DNA of 64,000 nucleotides from Brucella sp. 21LCYQ03 (GTDB lineage Bacteria; Pseudomonadota; Alphaproteobacteria; Rhizobiales; Rhizobiaceae). A program made the position numbers and the translations under genes. Positions within the stretch are counted from its first letter, which is position 1, and every line of letters begins with the position of its first letter. The notes under the pieces were generated by a model. That model saw nothing but the letters and a program-made list of their open reading frames with translations, had not been told where the DNA came from and did not search any database. Location: assembly GCF_023554105.1 (NCBI RefSeq), contig NZ_JAMJWE010000003.1, positions 271,705 through 335,704 on the forward strand, written 5' to 3'. This document shows positions 56,310 to 64,000 of the stretch, piece after piece.

Positions 56310-57509
56310 TTAGTCTTGCGCGGCATCATCGTCCGTCAGTGCTTCGGACTCACGGTTTGCGACCACCTCAACTTCTTCATTGGCACCAGAGGTGACTTTG
56401 AAGTCGCGCTGATAAATACGATCTTTGTTTTTTGCGACGGCAACATAGTCGCCCTCAATCAAAACCATGGACGAGTAAGCACCAGCACTTTCACGAACAA
56501 CGTCGCCAGAGGCATTTAGGATAGACCATGAAGTGTCGGCGAGTGCCTCACCGCCTTTTTTTCCAACAAGTTTGAGGACGACTTCGGCTGCGCGATGCTG
56601 AACTGTTGCTTCTGTGAGCTTGCCTGCTTCCACACGAATATCCGCGCGGATAATGGCATTCGCTGTGCCGTAGTTGGAAACGACGTGATAAGTACCGCTA
56701 TTCAACCGGATGATTGTGTCGGGCTTTACATCTGGCACGATGAGCGAACGGTCGCTGTTGTCTTCATCCGCATAAATTGAGAAGCGCACGAGATCGCTTT
56801 TGATTTTGCCTTCATCGGGCAAAACGGCACTCAGTTTCATTCCGCCAGCATCAAGCGTCATAACCTCATGACGCGTATTTTTGTTGAGGGTAATGCGCTT
56901 AGTCGCACCAGCGCGCCCATAGGCAGCGTGAACGAGATAACTGCCTTCTGGCAAGTTGAAAACTGTGCTGCCACCCTTTGCTGATGCAATCAGAGCCAGC
57001 TGTCCGTCTGCGCCAACCTCCGGCGCAAATACGCGCCAAACGATTCCCGAAGAAATATCCGGTCCATCCTGATTGAGGCGCGCCTTCAGGTCGAGCTCGC
57101 TCGTTTTAATCAGCGGATTATTCTCTGGACTTGTCGGGTCGGCATAGGGGCTGATTGATGGTAAATTCAGTTTTGGATCCGGGAAATTTGGCAATCCAAT
57201 CGCATTGTTAGACTGCGTTGGTCCAGTGTTTTCCGAAGGGGATTGCATTGCTGGTGCTGCTGCCGGTGCGGGTAATTCGAGCTGAAAGCTCGGTAATTTG
57301 AAACCACTGCCACCGGGGCCAGCTTGCGGGCCACCACCAAATCCGCCGCCGGGCCCACCCGGTCCACCACTCTGTCCACCGCCGGGGCCACCTGGGCCCT
57401 GCGCTAAAGCAGACGATGCGATCAAGACAAACGAAAGTGTCGCTGCAAGTTTCTTGCGGCGCGATGATTTTGCACTGTTTGCCCGAAACGGACCCAGACT
57501 ATCTGACAT
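56310..57509 (-). CDS. Secreted Gly/Pro-rich protein of unknown function
   Basis: Not recognised as a named family. It has 399 residues from ATG 57509 (MSDSLGPFRANSAKSSRRKK); the frame continues 30 codons upstream. A signal peptide follows the basic stretch (KKLAATLSFVLIASSALAQ), then a low-complexity segment of GGP and GGG repeats (about 38-75), a Pro/Ala-rich linker, and a body of beta-strand-like units with repeated phrases such as VFNLPEGSYLVHAAYGRAGA, IRLNSGTYHVVSNYGTANAI and GDYVAVAKNKDRIYQRDFKV. These look like three or more tandem Ig-like or carboxypeptidase-regulatory-like domains. It ends acidic (SEALTDDDAAQD). Probably periplasmic or surface. Confidence 0.75.
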   Translation of the reverse strand: MSDSLGPFRANSAKSSRRKKLAATLSFVLIASSALAQGPGGPGGGQSGGPGGPGGGFGGGPQAGPGGSGFKLPSFQLELPAPAAAPAMQSPSENTGPTQSNNAIGLPNFPDPKLNLPSISPYADPTSPENNPLIKTSELDLKARLNQDGPDISSGIVWRVFAPEVGADGQLALIASAKGGSTVFNLPEGSYLVHAAYGRAGATKRITLNKNTRHEVMTLDAGGMKLSAVLPDEGKIKSDLVRFSIYADEDNSDRSLIVPDVKPDTIIRLNSGTYHVVSNYGTANAIIRADIRVEAGKLTEATVQHRAAEVVLKLVGKKGGEALADTSWSILNASGDVVRESAGAYSSMVLIEGDYVAVAKNKDRIYQRDFKVTSGANEEVEVVANRESEALTDDDAAQD

Positions 57510-57699
57510 GATGTTGTTTTGAACCGAAGCGGGTGGCGAATTCAAGGCTAAATTGGTGGACACCTTCGCAAATTTACGTTTATGCAAAAACACCATCATA
57601 GATTTTTGACTTTACACCCCGATCCTATCGGGCGAGAAGGAACCGCCTCCACATTAAACTGGAGTGACTTATACAAATTTCAGCGATGAGGTTTCCCCC

Positions 57700-58284
57700 G
57701 TGACGCATCCGGTTTTTGAATTTTTGGCGCAGCGCAGTTCTACGCCTATTTCCGCAATTTCAGAGCCTGCTCCGCAAGGTGCTGAGCTGGATGATTTGCT
57801 GAAAGTTGCCGCGCGTGTGCCTGATCATGGCCGTCTGACGCCATGGCGCTTTATTCTCTATCGCGGTGATGTGCGTCATAAGGTCGGTGAATATCTCGCC
57901 AAGCGCGCGGAGGAGCGGGAAGGACCGCTGAATGAAAGCCGTAAAGATCAGGAGAGGGCACGTTTTGCGCGTGCGCCACTGGTTATATGCGTCGTTTCTT
58001 CGCCGGTTGCTCATGAACGTATCCCGGAATGGGAGCAGTTTTTGTCGGCCGGTGCTGTCGCCATGAACCTCTGCACCGCAGCCAATGCGCTTGATTATGC
58101 GACCAACTGGATTACCAACTGGTATTCCGATGATGCGCCAGCCCGCGCCTATCTGGGACTTGCACCAGAAGAGCGTGTTGCCGGATTTATCCACATCGGC
58201 ACGGCTGCAAACAAAATGCCAGAACGTCCGCGTGCGGATATGGATAAGATTGTTTCTGATTACAGCGGGCCATGGGTATCTTAA
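57700..58284 (+). CDS. Nitroreductase family flavoprotein (YdjA-like)
   Basis: FMN- and NAD(P)H-dependent oxidoreductase, 194 residues from GTG 57700 (MTHPVFEFLAQRSSTPI), chosen because GAGG lies eight bases upstream; an earlier GTG at 57664 is in frame but has no room for a ribosome site. Family marks are the RSS FMN-phosphate contact near residue 12, ARVPDHGRLTPWRFILYRGD, and the late TNWITNWYSDDAPARAYLGL. The minimal single-domain YdjA type is likely. The substrate is unknown. The next gene, 42 bp on, is also a flavoprotein. Confidence 0.85.
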   Translation: MTHPVFEFLAQRSSTPISAISEPAPQGAELDDLLKVAARVPDHGRLTPWRFILYRGDVRHKVGEYLAKRAEEREGPLNESRKDQERARFARAPLVICVVSSPVAHERIPEWEQFLSAGAVAMNLCTAANALDYATNWITNWYSDDAPARAYLGLAPEERVAGFIHIGTAANKMPERPRADMDKIVSDYSGPWVS

Positions 58285-58326
58285 TCGTTCTCCTCTAAAA
58301 TTAGTTATAAGTGACGGAAAACGCTG

Positions 58327-58938
58327 ATGTTTTATGAACCTTCATCTGGTCATAATCTTCCTCATAATCCATTCAAGGCAATCGTTGCACCGCGTCCTAT
58401 TGGTTGGATTGGTACGCGGTCGAAAGATGGTGCGCTGAACCTTTCACCGTACTCATTCTTCAATGTGGTCAGCGACACACCGCCGATGATCATGTTTTCA
58501 TCCAGCGGTTTCAAAGACAGCGTTTCATTCATCGAAGAGACGGGCGAGTTTACGGCCAGTCTGGTCAGCGATCATCTCAAAGAGCAGATGAATGCGTCTT
58601 CAGTAAATGCGCCGCGCGGCGTGAGCGAATTTGACTATGCCGGTTTGACCGTTGCGCATAGCAAGCTGATTGCAGCGCCTTTTGTTAAAGAGGCTTATGC
58701 GGCACTGGAATGCGTTCTGGTCGAGATCAAGCGTTTGCAGGACAAAGAGGGCAGGCCGACCGACAATTACATGGTGATTGGCGAAGTCGTCGGCGTTCAC
58801 ATCGATGAAAGCGTGCTGACCGATGGGCTGTTTGACATCAAAAAAGCCAAGCCGGTGACACGCCTTGGTTATATGGACTTTGCCACGACGGATGAGGTTT
58901 ACCAGATGTTTCGTCCAAAATGGGACGATAAGATTTGA
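58327..58938 (+). CDS. Flavin reductase-like FMN-binding protein
   Basis: A 203-residue split-barrel flavoprotein of the flavin reductase (DIM6/NTAB) superfamily. It starts MFYEPSSGHNLPHNPFKAIV and shows APRPIGWIGTRSKDGALNLS, the FMN-contact block PPMIMFSSSGFKDSVSFIEE and a C-terminal RLGYMDFATTDEVYQMFRP. It may reduce free flavin or act on a small aromatic. Translation starts 42 bp after the nitroreductase stop, so they may share a transcript. A terminator follows, shared with convergent mazG. Confidence 0.88.
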   Translation: MFYEPSSGHNLPHNPFKAIVAPRPIGWIGTRSKDGALNLSPYSFFNVVSDTPPMIMFSSSGFKDSVSFIEETGEFTASLVSDHLKEQMNASSVNAPRGVSEFDYAGLTVAHSKLIAAPFVKEAYAALECVLVEIKRLQDKEGRPTDNYMVIGEVVGVHIDESVLTDGLFDIKKAKPVTRLGYMDFATTDEVYQMFRPKWDDKI

Positions 58939-58941
58939 GGG

Positions 58942-58968
58942 AAGGGGCTGTTTACAGCCCCTTTTTCT
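58942..58968. terminator. Terminator between flavin reductase gene and mazG
   Basis: AAGGGGCTG-TTTA-CAGCCCCTT followed by TTTC; it partly overlaps the last codons of convergent mazG (stop at 58952). Confidence 0.88.
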
Positions 58969-59776
58969 TTGCCTCGCCCCAGATCGCTTCCATTTCTTCG
59001 AGTTGGGCCGCTTCAAGACTGCTGCCCGATTTCCTCAATGATGTTTCGATAAAATCGAAGCGACGTTTGAACTTGTCGTTGGCCGCAATCAGCGCAGTTT
59101 CTGCATCAATTTCGAGGTGTCGGCCAAGATTGACCATTGCGAAAAGCAGATCGCCATATTCCTCTGCGATATGCGCCTTGTCGCTAGCGGCCATTGCTTC
59201 TTTAAGTTCAGCTGTTTCTTCAGCAATCTTATCGAAGATTGGGGCTGCCTCTGACCAGTCGAAACCTACCTTGGCGGCCTTTTGCTGGAGTTTAAGAGCA
59301 CGCAGCAGGGCAGGGAAAGCATTTGGAATATCATCAAGATATCGCGTTTTCTCAACTGTTTCCAAACCAAGCTTTGCACGGCGCTCTGCACGCTCGGCTT
59401 TTTCCTCTGCCTTGATGCGGTTCCATGAACCCTTTGCCATGCCGGCATTTCTGGCTTCTGCATCACCAAAAACATGCGGGTGGCGGCGGATCATCTTGCG
59501 GGTGATGGCTTCCACGACATCGCCGAAACCGAACTTGCCGTCTTCTTCTGCCATGCGTGCATGGAAAACGACCTGTAACAGCAGATCGCCCAGTTCTTCG
59601 CGAAAATCATCCATATCATCGCGCTCAATGGCATCGAGCACTTCATAGACTTCTTCGAGCGTATAGGGCGCAATAGATTCCGATGTCTGCTCTACATCCC
59701 AAGGACAGCCTGTTTTAGGATCACGCAGCGCAACCATGATTTCGAGAAGACGGTCAATATTTTGCGAGGGTTCCAT
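58952..59776 (-). CDS. mazG: Nucleoside triphosphate pyrophosphohydrolase MazG
   Basis: Hydrolyses NTPs to NMP and pyrophosphate, lowering (p)ppGpp or clearing odd nucleotides. It has 274 residues from ATG 59776 (MEPSQNIDRLLEIMVALRDP); the open frame runs 94 codons further upstream through AT-rich, non-family sequence. There are two MazG folds: the first with DPKTGCPWDVEQT and the metal motif EEVYEVLDAIE...REELGD, the second around EETAELKEAMAA and EEYGDLLFAMVNL. In many Rhizobiales mazG lies by hflX; here it is far away. It is divergent from galE. Confidence 0.95.
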   Translation of the reverse strand: MEPSQNIDRLLEIMVALRDPKTGCPWDVEQTSESIAPYTLEEVYEVLDAIERDDMDDFREELGDLLLQVVFHARMAEEDGKFGFGDVVEAITRKMIRRHPHVFGDAEARNAGMAKGSWNRIKAEEKAERAERRAKLGLETVEKTRYLDDIPNAFPALLRALKLQQKAAKVGFDWSEAAPIFDKIAEETAELKEAMAASDKAHIAEEYGDLLFAMVNLGRHLEIDAETALIAANDKFKRRFDFIETSLRKSGSSLEAAQLEEMEAIWGEAKKKGL

Positions 59777-59932
59777 CTTCACTCCGTAAGAATTGATGTC
59801 GCATTGTTGGTACAAGCTGCAAGAATCAAATGGTTTGGGTTGCAGTCGGTCACGGTTTTTGCATAGTCCAAAGCTAAACGCCCATGGGATCGCACATTGG
59901 TGTGCCATGTTCAACAAGCAGGTATTTAAATA

Positions 59933-60946
59933 ATGACGATTCTTGTCACAGGTGGTGCTGGATATATTGGTTCGCATACATGCGTTCAGTTGATTGAAGC
60001 GGGTCACGAAGTTGTTGTAGTCGACAATTTTGAGAACAGTAGTCCGGAATCGCTTCATCGGGTGGAGAAAATCACAGAGCGTGCACCGATCCGCGAGCCG
60101 GGAGATATCCGTGATCGTGCCTTGCTAGAAAAGATCATCACACGGCACAAATGCTCGGCAGTCATCCATTTTGCTGGGCTGAAAGCCGTTGGCGAGTCGG
60201 GTGAAAAGCCACTGCATTATTACGACTGCAACGTGCTGGGTACTTTGCGTCTTTTACAGGCGATGGAATCGACCGGCGTAAAGACCCTCGTTTTCAGTTC
60301 GTCAGCGACTGTTTATGGCGATCCGCAAAAGCTGCCGATTACCGAAGATCAGTCACTTTCTGCGACCAATCCCTATGGCCGCACAAAGCTTGTGGTCGAA
60401 GATATGCTGCGCGATCTCTATAACAGCGATAACAGCTGGAAGATTGCGATTTTGCGTTATTTCAATCCGGTTGGTGCCCATGAAAGTGGTCTGATTGGCG
60501 AAGACCCAAAGGGTATTCCCAACAATCTGATGCCAATTATTGCGCAAGTCGCGACAGGCCGCCGCGAAAAACTCAATGTTTGGGGCAATGATTATGCGAC
60601 ACCAGACGGAACTGGCGTTCGTGATTATATCCATGTCGTTGATCTTGCGGCTGGTCATCTTAAAGCACTGAAAAAACTTGATGAACCACAGTGCTTCTCA
60701 GTTAATTTGGGAACCGGGCAGGGCTATAGCGTGTTCGATGTGGTCAAGGCTTTTGAGCATGTCTCTAACCGAGAAATCAAATATGAAATTGCCCCTCGTC
60801 GCCCGGGTGATGTGGCCGAATGCTATGCCGATCCGGCATTTGCACGCGATTTTCTAGGCTGGACTGCGCAGAAGGATTTGCGCGAAATGTGCAGGGATAT
60901 GTGGAACTGGCAGTCCAAAAATCCGAATGGATACGAACCAGACTGA
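59933..60946 (+). CDS. galE: UDP-glucose 4-epimerase GalE
   Basis: Interconverts UDP-glucose and UDP-galactose for surface polysaccharide; in Brucella galE affects LPS (family knowledge). It has 337 residues: Rossmann loop GGAGYIGSHTCVQLIEAGH at the N-terminus, VVDNFENSSPESL, the catalytic SSSATVYGDP serine and the Tyr-x3-Lys motif NPYGRTK, then RYFNPVGAHESG, and the C-terminal RPGDVAECYADPAFA. ATG 59933 follows a weak ribosome site. It is divergent from mazG and probably monocistronic. Confidence 0.96.
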   Translation: MTILVTGGAGYIGSHTCVQLIEAGHEVVVVDNFENSSPESLHRVEKITERAPIREPGDIRDRALLEKIITRHKCSAVIHFAGLKAVGESGEKPLHYYDCNVLGTLRLLQAMESTGVKTLVFSSSATVYGDPQKLPITEDQSLSATNPYGRTKLVVEDMLRDLYNSDNSWKIAILRYFNPVGAHESGLIGEDPKGIPNNLMPIIAQVATGRREKLNVWGNDYATPDGTGVRDYIHVVDLAAGHLKALKKLDEPQCFSVNLGTGQGYSVFDVVKAFEHVSNREIKYEIAPRRPGDVAECYADPAFARDFLGWTAQKDLREMCRDMWNWQSKNPNGYEPD

Positions 60947-61101
60947 TGATGCTCAGCTTCCCGCAAATGTGAACTGATCAGCTGCTTAGCCTATCCTTTA
61001 GTATTGTACCAAAGTCTGATTGGACTATTACAACAGGGGAGAGAGCTGACCAGCTTGCGGCCTGAAGGTTCTACGCGAGCTTATTAAGGACTATCGAGAT
61101 A

Positions 61102-62088
61102 ATGCGTTTCCTACCGGACAAATTCACCTGTATGTTGATTGCAACCATTGTGCTTGCGTCATTTATTCCAGTGCAGGGAGATTTTGCTGAGTGGTTTGGC
61201 ATAGCGACCAAAATCGCAGTTGGTCTTCTGTTCTTCCTTCATGGTGCGCGTCTATCGCGTGAAGCTGTCGTTGCTGGCATCACGCATTGGCGTCTGCATC
61301 TGGCCGTCGCAAGCTCTACATTTATTCTGTTTCCTATACTCGGCTTGGTTGCCGGCTGGACCATTCCTGGACTGTCGCAATCGCCATTCTATCTCGGCAT
61401 TCTCTATCTCTGCGTTCTGCCATCGACTGTGCAATCGTCGATTGCTTTCACGTCGATGGCTGGCGGTAACGTATCAGCGGCCATTGTTTCAGCATCCGCA
61501 TCCAACATTTTCGGCATGTTTTTAACGCCTTTGCTCGTGGGCCTGTTGTTTGCTGTTAAGGGCGGCGGTGGAATTTCCGTCGATGCACTTGAATCTATCT
61601 TGCTGCAATTGCTCGCGCCGTTTGTGCTTGGCCAGATTCTTCAGCCATGGATCGGCAATTTTATGCGTCGTCATGGCAAGTCGCTGGGCCTTGTTGATCG
61701 CGGTTCGATCCTGATGGTTGTTTATCTCGCGTTCAGTGAAGCGGTTGTTGAAGGCTTGTGGCACAAGGTTTCATGGAACGACCTTAGCGTGATGATCGGC
61801 GTCAATATCCTGCTTCTGGTGATCGTCATGCTGGCCACCTGGTATGGCAGTAAATGGCTTGGATTTAATCGTGCCGACAGGATTACGATCATGTTCTGCG
61901 GCTCCAAGAAAAGCCTTGCTAGTGGCGCTCCGATGGCGAGCGCTATCTTCATCGGCGCTGATGTGGGCAGCATCGTATTGCCGCTGATGCTGTTTCATCA
62001 AATACAGCTTATGGCTTGTGCCGTTATAGCGCGAAAACTTGCTGATCATAAACCGGCATCCAACACGGTAACGTCGGCAGCAGAATAG
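61102..62088 (+). CDS. Bile acid:sodium symporter family protein (SBF/YocS/PSE type)
   Basis: Integral membrane transporter, 328 residues with nine to ten predicted helices, and the DUF4137/SBF_like pattern: GLLFFLHGARLSREAVVAGI, LCVLPSTVQSSIAFTSMAGG, ASASNIFGMFLTPLLVGLLF, and FCGSKKSLASGAPMASAIF. The paired crossover motifs with Ser/Gly/Ala are those of the 7-helix-plus inverted repeat fold. The organic anion substrate is unknown. It starts at ATG 61102, 155 bp after galE. No regulator is adjacent. Confidence 0.88.
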   Translation: MRFLPDKFTCMLIATIVLASFIPVQGDFAEWFGIATKIAVGLLFFLHGARLSREAVVAGITHWRLHLAVASSTFILFPILGLVAGWTIPGLSQSPFYLGILYLCVLPSTVQSSIAFTSMAGGNVSAAIVSASASNIFGMFLTPLLVGLLFAVKGGGGISVDALESILLQLLAPFVLGQILQPWIGNFMRRHGKSLGLVDRGSILMVVYLAFSEAVVEGLWHKVSWNDLSVMIGVNILLLVIVMLATWYGSKWLGFNRADRITIMFCGSKKSLASGAPMASAIFIGADVGSIVLPLMLFHQIQLMACAVIARKLADHKPASNTVTSAAE

Positions 62089-62149
62089 AACTGTTCTTGC
62101 TGTCAAAGCGTTATAAGGTTAGGAGGGCAGGAGGTCTCAAGAAAAGGCA

Positions 62150-63001
62150 ATGCATATGTCCGAGCAGAATGGCAAATCCACTGATACAGAGTCATTTGAT
62201 CAGGAAGCTTTAGCAGAAGCTTACAATCAGGCACTTGCGCTGGAAAAAGCTGGCGATTTGGATGCTGCCGCGCTGGCTTATCAGGCCGTTCTTGAAATCG
62301 ATCCCGAGGATCACGGAGGCGCTGCTGTGCGTCTCGCCAGCATGGGACGTGGCGCTGTTCCGCCAAAAGCACCGGATGCGTATGTATCGACGTTGTTTGA
62401 TCAACACGCTGAAATGTTCGACACAATTCTTGTCGATCAGCTCGGCTACGATGTGCCGTTGCAACTGCGTGAAATGCTTCTCGAAATGGATGAAGAATTT
62501 CAGGCTGAGAGAATGCTTGATCTCGGCTGTGGAACAGGTCTTTCAGCTGATGCGCTGGACGATATGGCTGACCATAAAACCGGCGTTGATATCTCCGAAA
62601 ACATGATCGAAGTCGCCTATGAAAAAGGTGATTATGATGCACTGTTTGTGGGCGAAGCTGTACGCTTTCTTGAAGAGACCAAGGAGGACGCCTGGGATCT
62701 GATCGTCGCCACAGACGTGCTTCCTTACATGGGTGATCTTGAGCAATTTTTCGCTGGCGTGTCGGCGCATTTGACACCAAGCGGCTACTTCAGTTTCTCA
62801 AGCGAAACACAGCCTGATGAGCGATTTTCCGGACGTAATTTCATGGTCGGCGATTATCAGCGCTTTGCGCATGCTCAGACATATGTACATTCGCTCTTAT
62901 CTAAGCACGGTATGGAATGCATCCGCTGCGAAGACATTGTTGTTCGCAGCGAGCAAGGTTCGCCAGTGCCCGGACATCTTTATATCGCCAAACGCAGCTG
63001 A
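62150..63001 (+). CDS. TPR-containing SAM-dependent methyltransferase
   Basis: A 283-residue cytosolic protein. Residues 20-65 form one or two TPR-like helices (YNQALALEKAGDLDAAALAY, LEIDPEDHGGAA). From about 120 a class I methyltransferase follows: motif I MLDLGCGTGLSADALD, the acidic end of strand 2 TGVDISENMIEVA, and motif IV-like WDLIVATDVLPYMGDL. The start is either ATG 62150 or 62156 (MSEQNGK), after AAAAGG. The substrate is unknown; the TPR unit suggests a protein target. It stands alone. Confidence 0.88.
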   Translation: MHMSEQNGKSTDTESFDQEALAEAYNQALALEKAGDLDAAALAYQAVLEIDPEDHGGAAVRLASMGRGAVPPKAPDAYVSTLFDQHAEMFDTILVDQLGYDVPLQLREMLLEMDEEFQAERMLDLGCGTGLSADALDDMADHKTGVDISENMIEVAYEKGDYDALFVGEAVRFLEETKEDAWDLIVATDVLPYMGDLEQFFAGVSAHLTPSGYFSFSSETQPDERFSGRNFMVGDYQRFAHAQTYVHSLLSKHGMECIRCEDIVVRSEQGSPVPGHLYIAKRS

Positions 63002-63140
63002 CCTTAGGACGGCTAATACAGTTTGGTTCCATAAGATAGATTATGCGATCATTTGTTGTAGCCGGGTGCATTCTAGTTTGAAGTGCGACTTGCCGTGGAA
63101 TAGAGAGCTGACGCACTGGAAAGCTCTCCATCATCAAAAT

Positions 63141-63171
63141 AAAACCGGATAAGCATTGCTTATCCGGTTTC
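63141..63171. terminator. Bidirectional terminator between methyltransferase and VOC genes
   Basis: AAACCGGATAAGC-ATT-GCTTATCCGGTTT is a perfect 13-bp stem with A-rich and T-rich flanks. Confidence 0.9.
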
Positions 63172-63180
63172 TGTGTAGCT

Positions 63181-63558
63181 TTAAATTTTCTGACCTACAT
63201 CAATGCGATTGCCATCCGGGTCTTCAAAGACAAAAGCCCGCAATCCATAGTCCTTATCCTGTAAGCCTTTTATGATCCGCATTCCACTTTGCTTACATAT
63301 TGTGTGCAGAGCGTCGACATTATCTACCAGCATATGAGCAATGTTAAAATTTGCCGCCTTATGCTCTTTTTGCAGCGATAGATGCAATTCGCCGTTCTCG
63401 CGGCGCAGGATCATGAAACCCACTGGATTTCCGTTCTCAAACACTTTTTCAAAGCCCAGCATATTCATGTAAAAATTGCAGGCCCGATCCATATCTTTAA
63501 CGGGAATCATAACAGCAATTCGTCCGAAACCGACATTCTGATTAGCGACATTGTTCAT
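63181..63558 (-). CDS. VOC (glyoxalase/bleomycin resistance) superfamily protein
   Basis: A 125-residue single VOC domain of two beta-alpha-beta-beta-beta units. Unit 1 starts GFGRIAVMIPVKDMDRACNF and runs on to YMNMLGFEKVF; unit 2 has AHMLVDNVDALHTICKQSGM and ends FVFEDPDGNRIDVGQKI. The closing Asp-Pro-Asp-Gly-Asn is usual in this superfamily. It may be a metal-dependent lyase, dioxygenase or drug-binding protein; sequence alone does not tell. The start ATG 63558 gives MNNVANQN. It is divergent from the CoA-transferase gene. Confidence 0.85.
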   Translation of the reverse strand: MNNVANQNVGFGRIAVMIPVKDMDRACNFYMNMLGFEKVFENGNPVGFMILRRENGELHLSLQKEHKAANFNIAHMLVDNVDALHTICKQSGMRIIKGLQDKDYGLRAFVFEDPDGNRIDVGQKI

Positions 63559-63892
63559 CGCATAACCTCTGTTTGCGAAGGCCTAGCCTTCAGACAGACG
63601 GTGCTGCTGAAAGAAATGCGCTTCATTGTTTTTATGAGAAGGACGGTGCCAACGCTCTATTCCTACTTTGTTTTCATTTGCTTTGGAACTCGTTCGTGTT
63701 GATTAAAATCATTTTTCGGCTGGTGTATTTTGATATAGCTGCTGTGAGTTGATCTAAGACGAAAGCATGCGTGTAATAGCTGGCTGCTTAGGCTATTACC
63801 TCTATGCGCCGACTCCGAATGCCAGTGTGAATATCCAAGCACGGAGAGCGTTGTTTCCAGCTTTTGGGCTGGTCTGCAAGGAAGGTAAAAAC
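63559..63892. other. Divergent promoter region between the VOC and CoA-transferase genes
   Basis: No gene is supported here. An 8-bp inverted repeat, GTAATAGC (63773-63780) with GCTATTAC (63792-63799), encloses 11 bases and lies about 95 bp before the downstream start, as part of a likely leader. A good ribosome site AAGGAAGG is at 63878-63885. Confidence 0.5.
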
Positions 63893-64000
63893 ATGTTGGA
63901 AGCTCGTATCAGGAACACATCTCTGCATGATAAGATTATCACTGCGGAAGAAGCAGCAAGCCTGATAAAAGATGGCATGATTGTCGGCATGAGCGGTTTT
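63893..64000 (+). CDS. Acetyl-CoA hydrolase / succinate CoA-transferase family, N-terminal fragment
   Basis: Only 36 codons are inside the window: MLEARIRNTSLHDKIITAEE, then AASLIKDGMIVGMSGF. This is the typical start of the Ach1/Cat1/ScpC class I CoA-transferases, where the GMSGF glycine loop begins the CoA-binding fold. ATG 63893 has AAGGAAGG seven bases upstream. Such enzymes exchange CoA between succinate, acetate and propionate. The rest of the gene lies beyond the window, so the exact subgroup is unknown. Confidence 0.8.
   Translation, partial: MLEARIRNTSLHDKIITAEEAASLIKDGMIVGMSGF

Noticed and set aside
57298..57522. Proline-rich 74-codon frame opposite the secreted protein
   Set aside because: It is the antisense of the Gly/Pro repeats, which always yields Pro/Gly-rich frames.
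59777..60058. 94-codon N-terminal extension of MazG
   Set aside because: The extension is cysteine- and asparagine-rich without family likeness and would overlap the galE start region; the ATG at 59776 gives a normal MazG.
1..64000. CRISPR arrays, insertion sequences, prophage or toxin-antitoxin pairs
   Set aside because: No regularly spaced repeats, transposase motifs, phage genes or small convergent gene pairs of that kind were seen on either strand.

Overview
The window is chromosomal DNA of an alphaproteobacterium of the order Rhizobiales, almost certainly the Brucella/Ochrobactrum group. The evidence is the gene order dusB-ntrB-ntrC-ntrY-ntrX-trkA-(glycosyltransferase)-hfq-hflX, followed by clpP-clpX-lon-hup. 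ClpP, HU and ThrS also match the Brucella proteins as I remember them (recall, not a search). Other order-level traits are a fused ispDF, an NtrX without the GAFTGA loop, LexA sites of the GAAC-N7-GAAC type, and small palindromic repeats of the kind common between Rhizobiales genes. Base composition looks moderate (mid-50s % GC by eye, not computed). There is no prophage, integrase, transposase or CRISPR array; this is mostly core chromosome.

Layout. 1-9.7 kb: partial ispDF, then dusB and two nitrogen/redox two-component systems (NtrBC, NtrYX) and trkA. 9.7-12.6 kb: a lone DXD glycosyltransferase, then hfq and hflX. 12.7-18.2 kb: the protease block clpP, clpX, lon and the HU gene, with sigma-32-like promoters before clpP and lon. 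18.3-28 kb: a secreted NAGPA-domain protein, uvrA and ssb with a LexA site on each side of their shared 900-bp gap, marC, gyrA, and an unlisted 49-residue membrane peptide gene. 28-32 kb: coaD, two cyclophilins, queA and tgt.

32-39 kb is an accessory sugar cassette: binding protein, ATPase, two permeases, LacI regulator and Gfo/Idh/MocA dehydrogenase, with a LacI-type operator ahead of the binding protein. 39-44 kb is a TetR-controlled RND efflux pump with a perfect 16-bp palindrome in its promoter. 44-48.6 kb holds a luciferase-like monooxygenase and a gcdR/gcdH/CoA-transferase locus for glutarate (lysine) breakdown. 48.6-52 kb holds a molybdate-binding TOBE protein, two tRNA-Leu(GAG) genes in a 300-bp tandem duplication, a patatin, hisI and folE. 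52-64 kb has an IscU-like scaffold overlapping yidD, a SPOR-tailed D,D-carboxypeptidase, thrS, a Gly/Pro-rich secreted protein, two flavin enzymes, mazG, galE, a BASS-type transporter, a methyltransferase, a VOC protein and the start of a CoA-transferase.

I do not see a large, wholly new system. The observations I rate highest are: loss of three of the four zinc ligands in Tgt; three CAA-N3/N4/N5-TTG boxes before ntrY; the 49-residue membrane peptide gene; the TetR operator seated between -35 and -10 of the efflux operon; four diverged copies of a REP-like palindrome family; and the natural alanine at the GyrA quinolone position.
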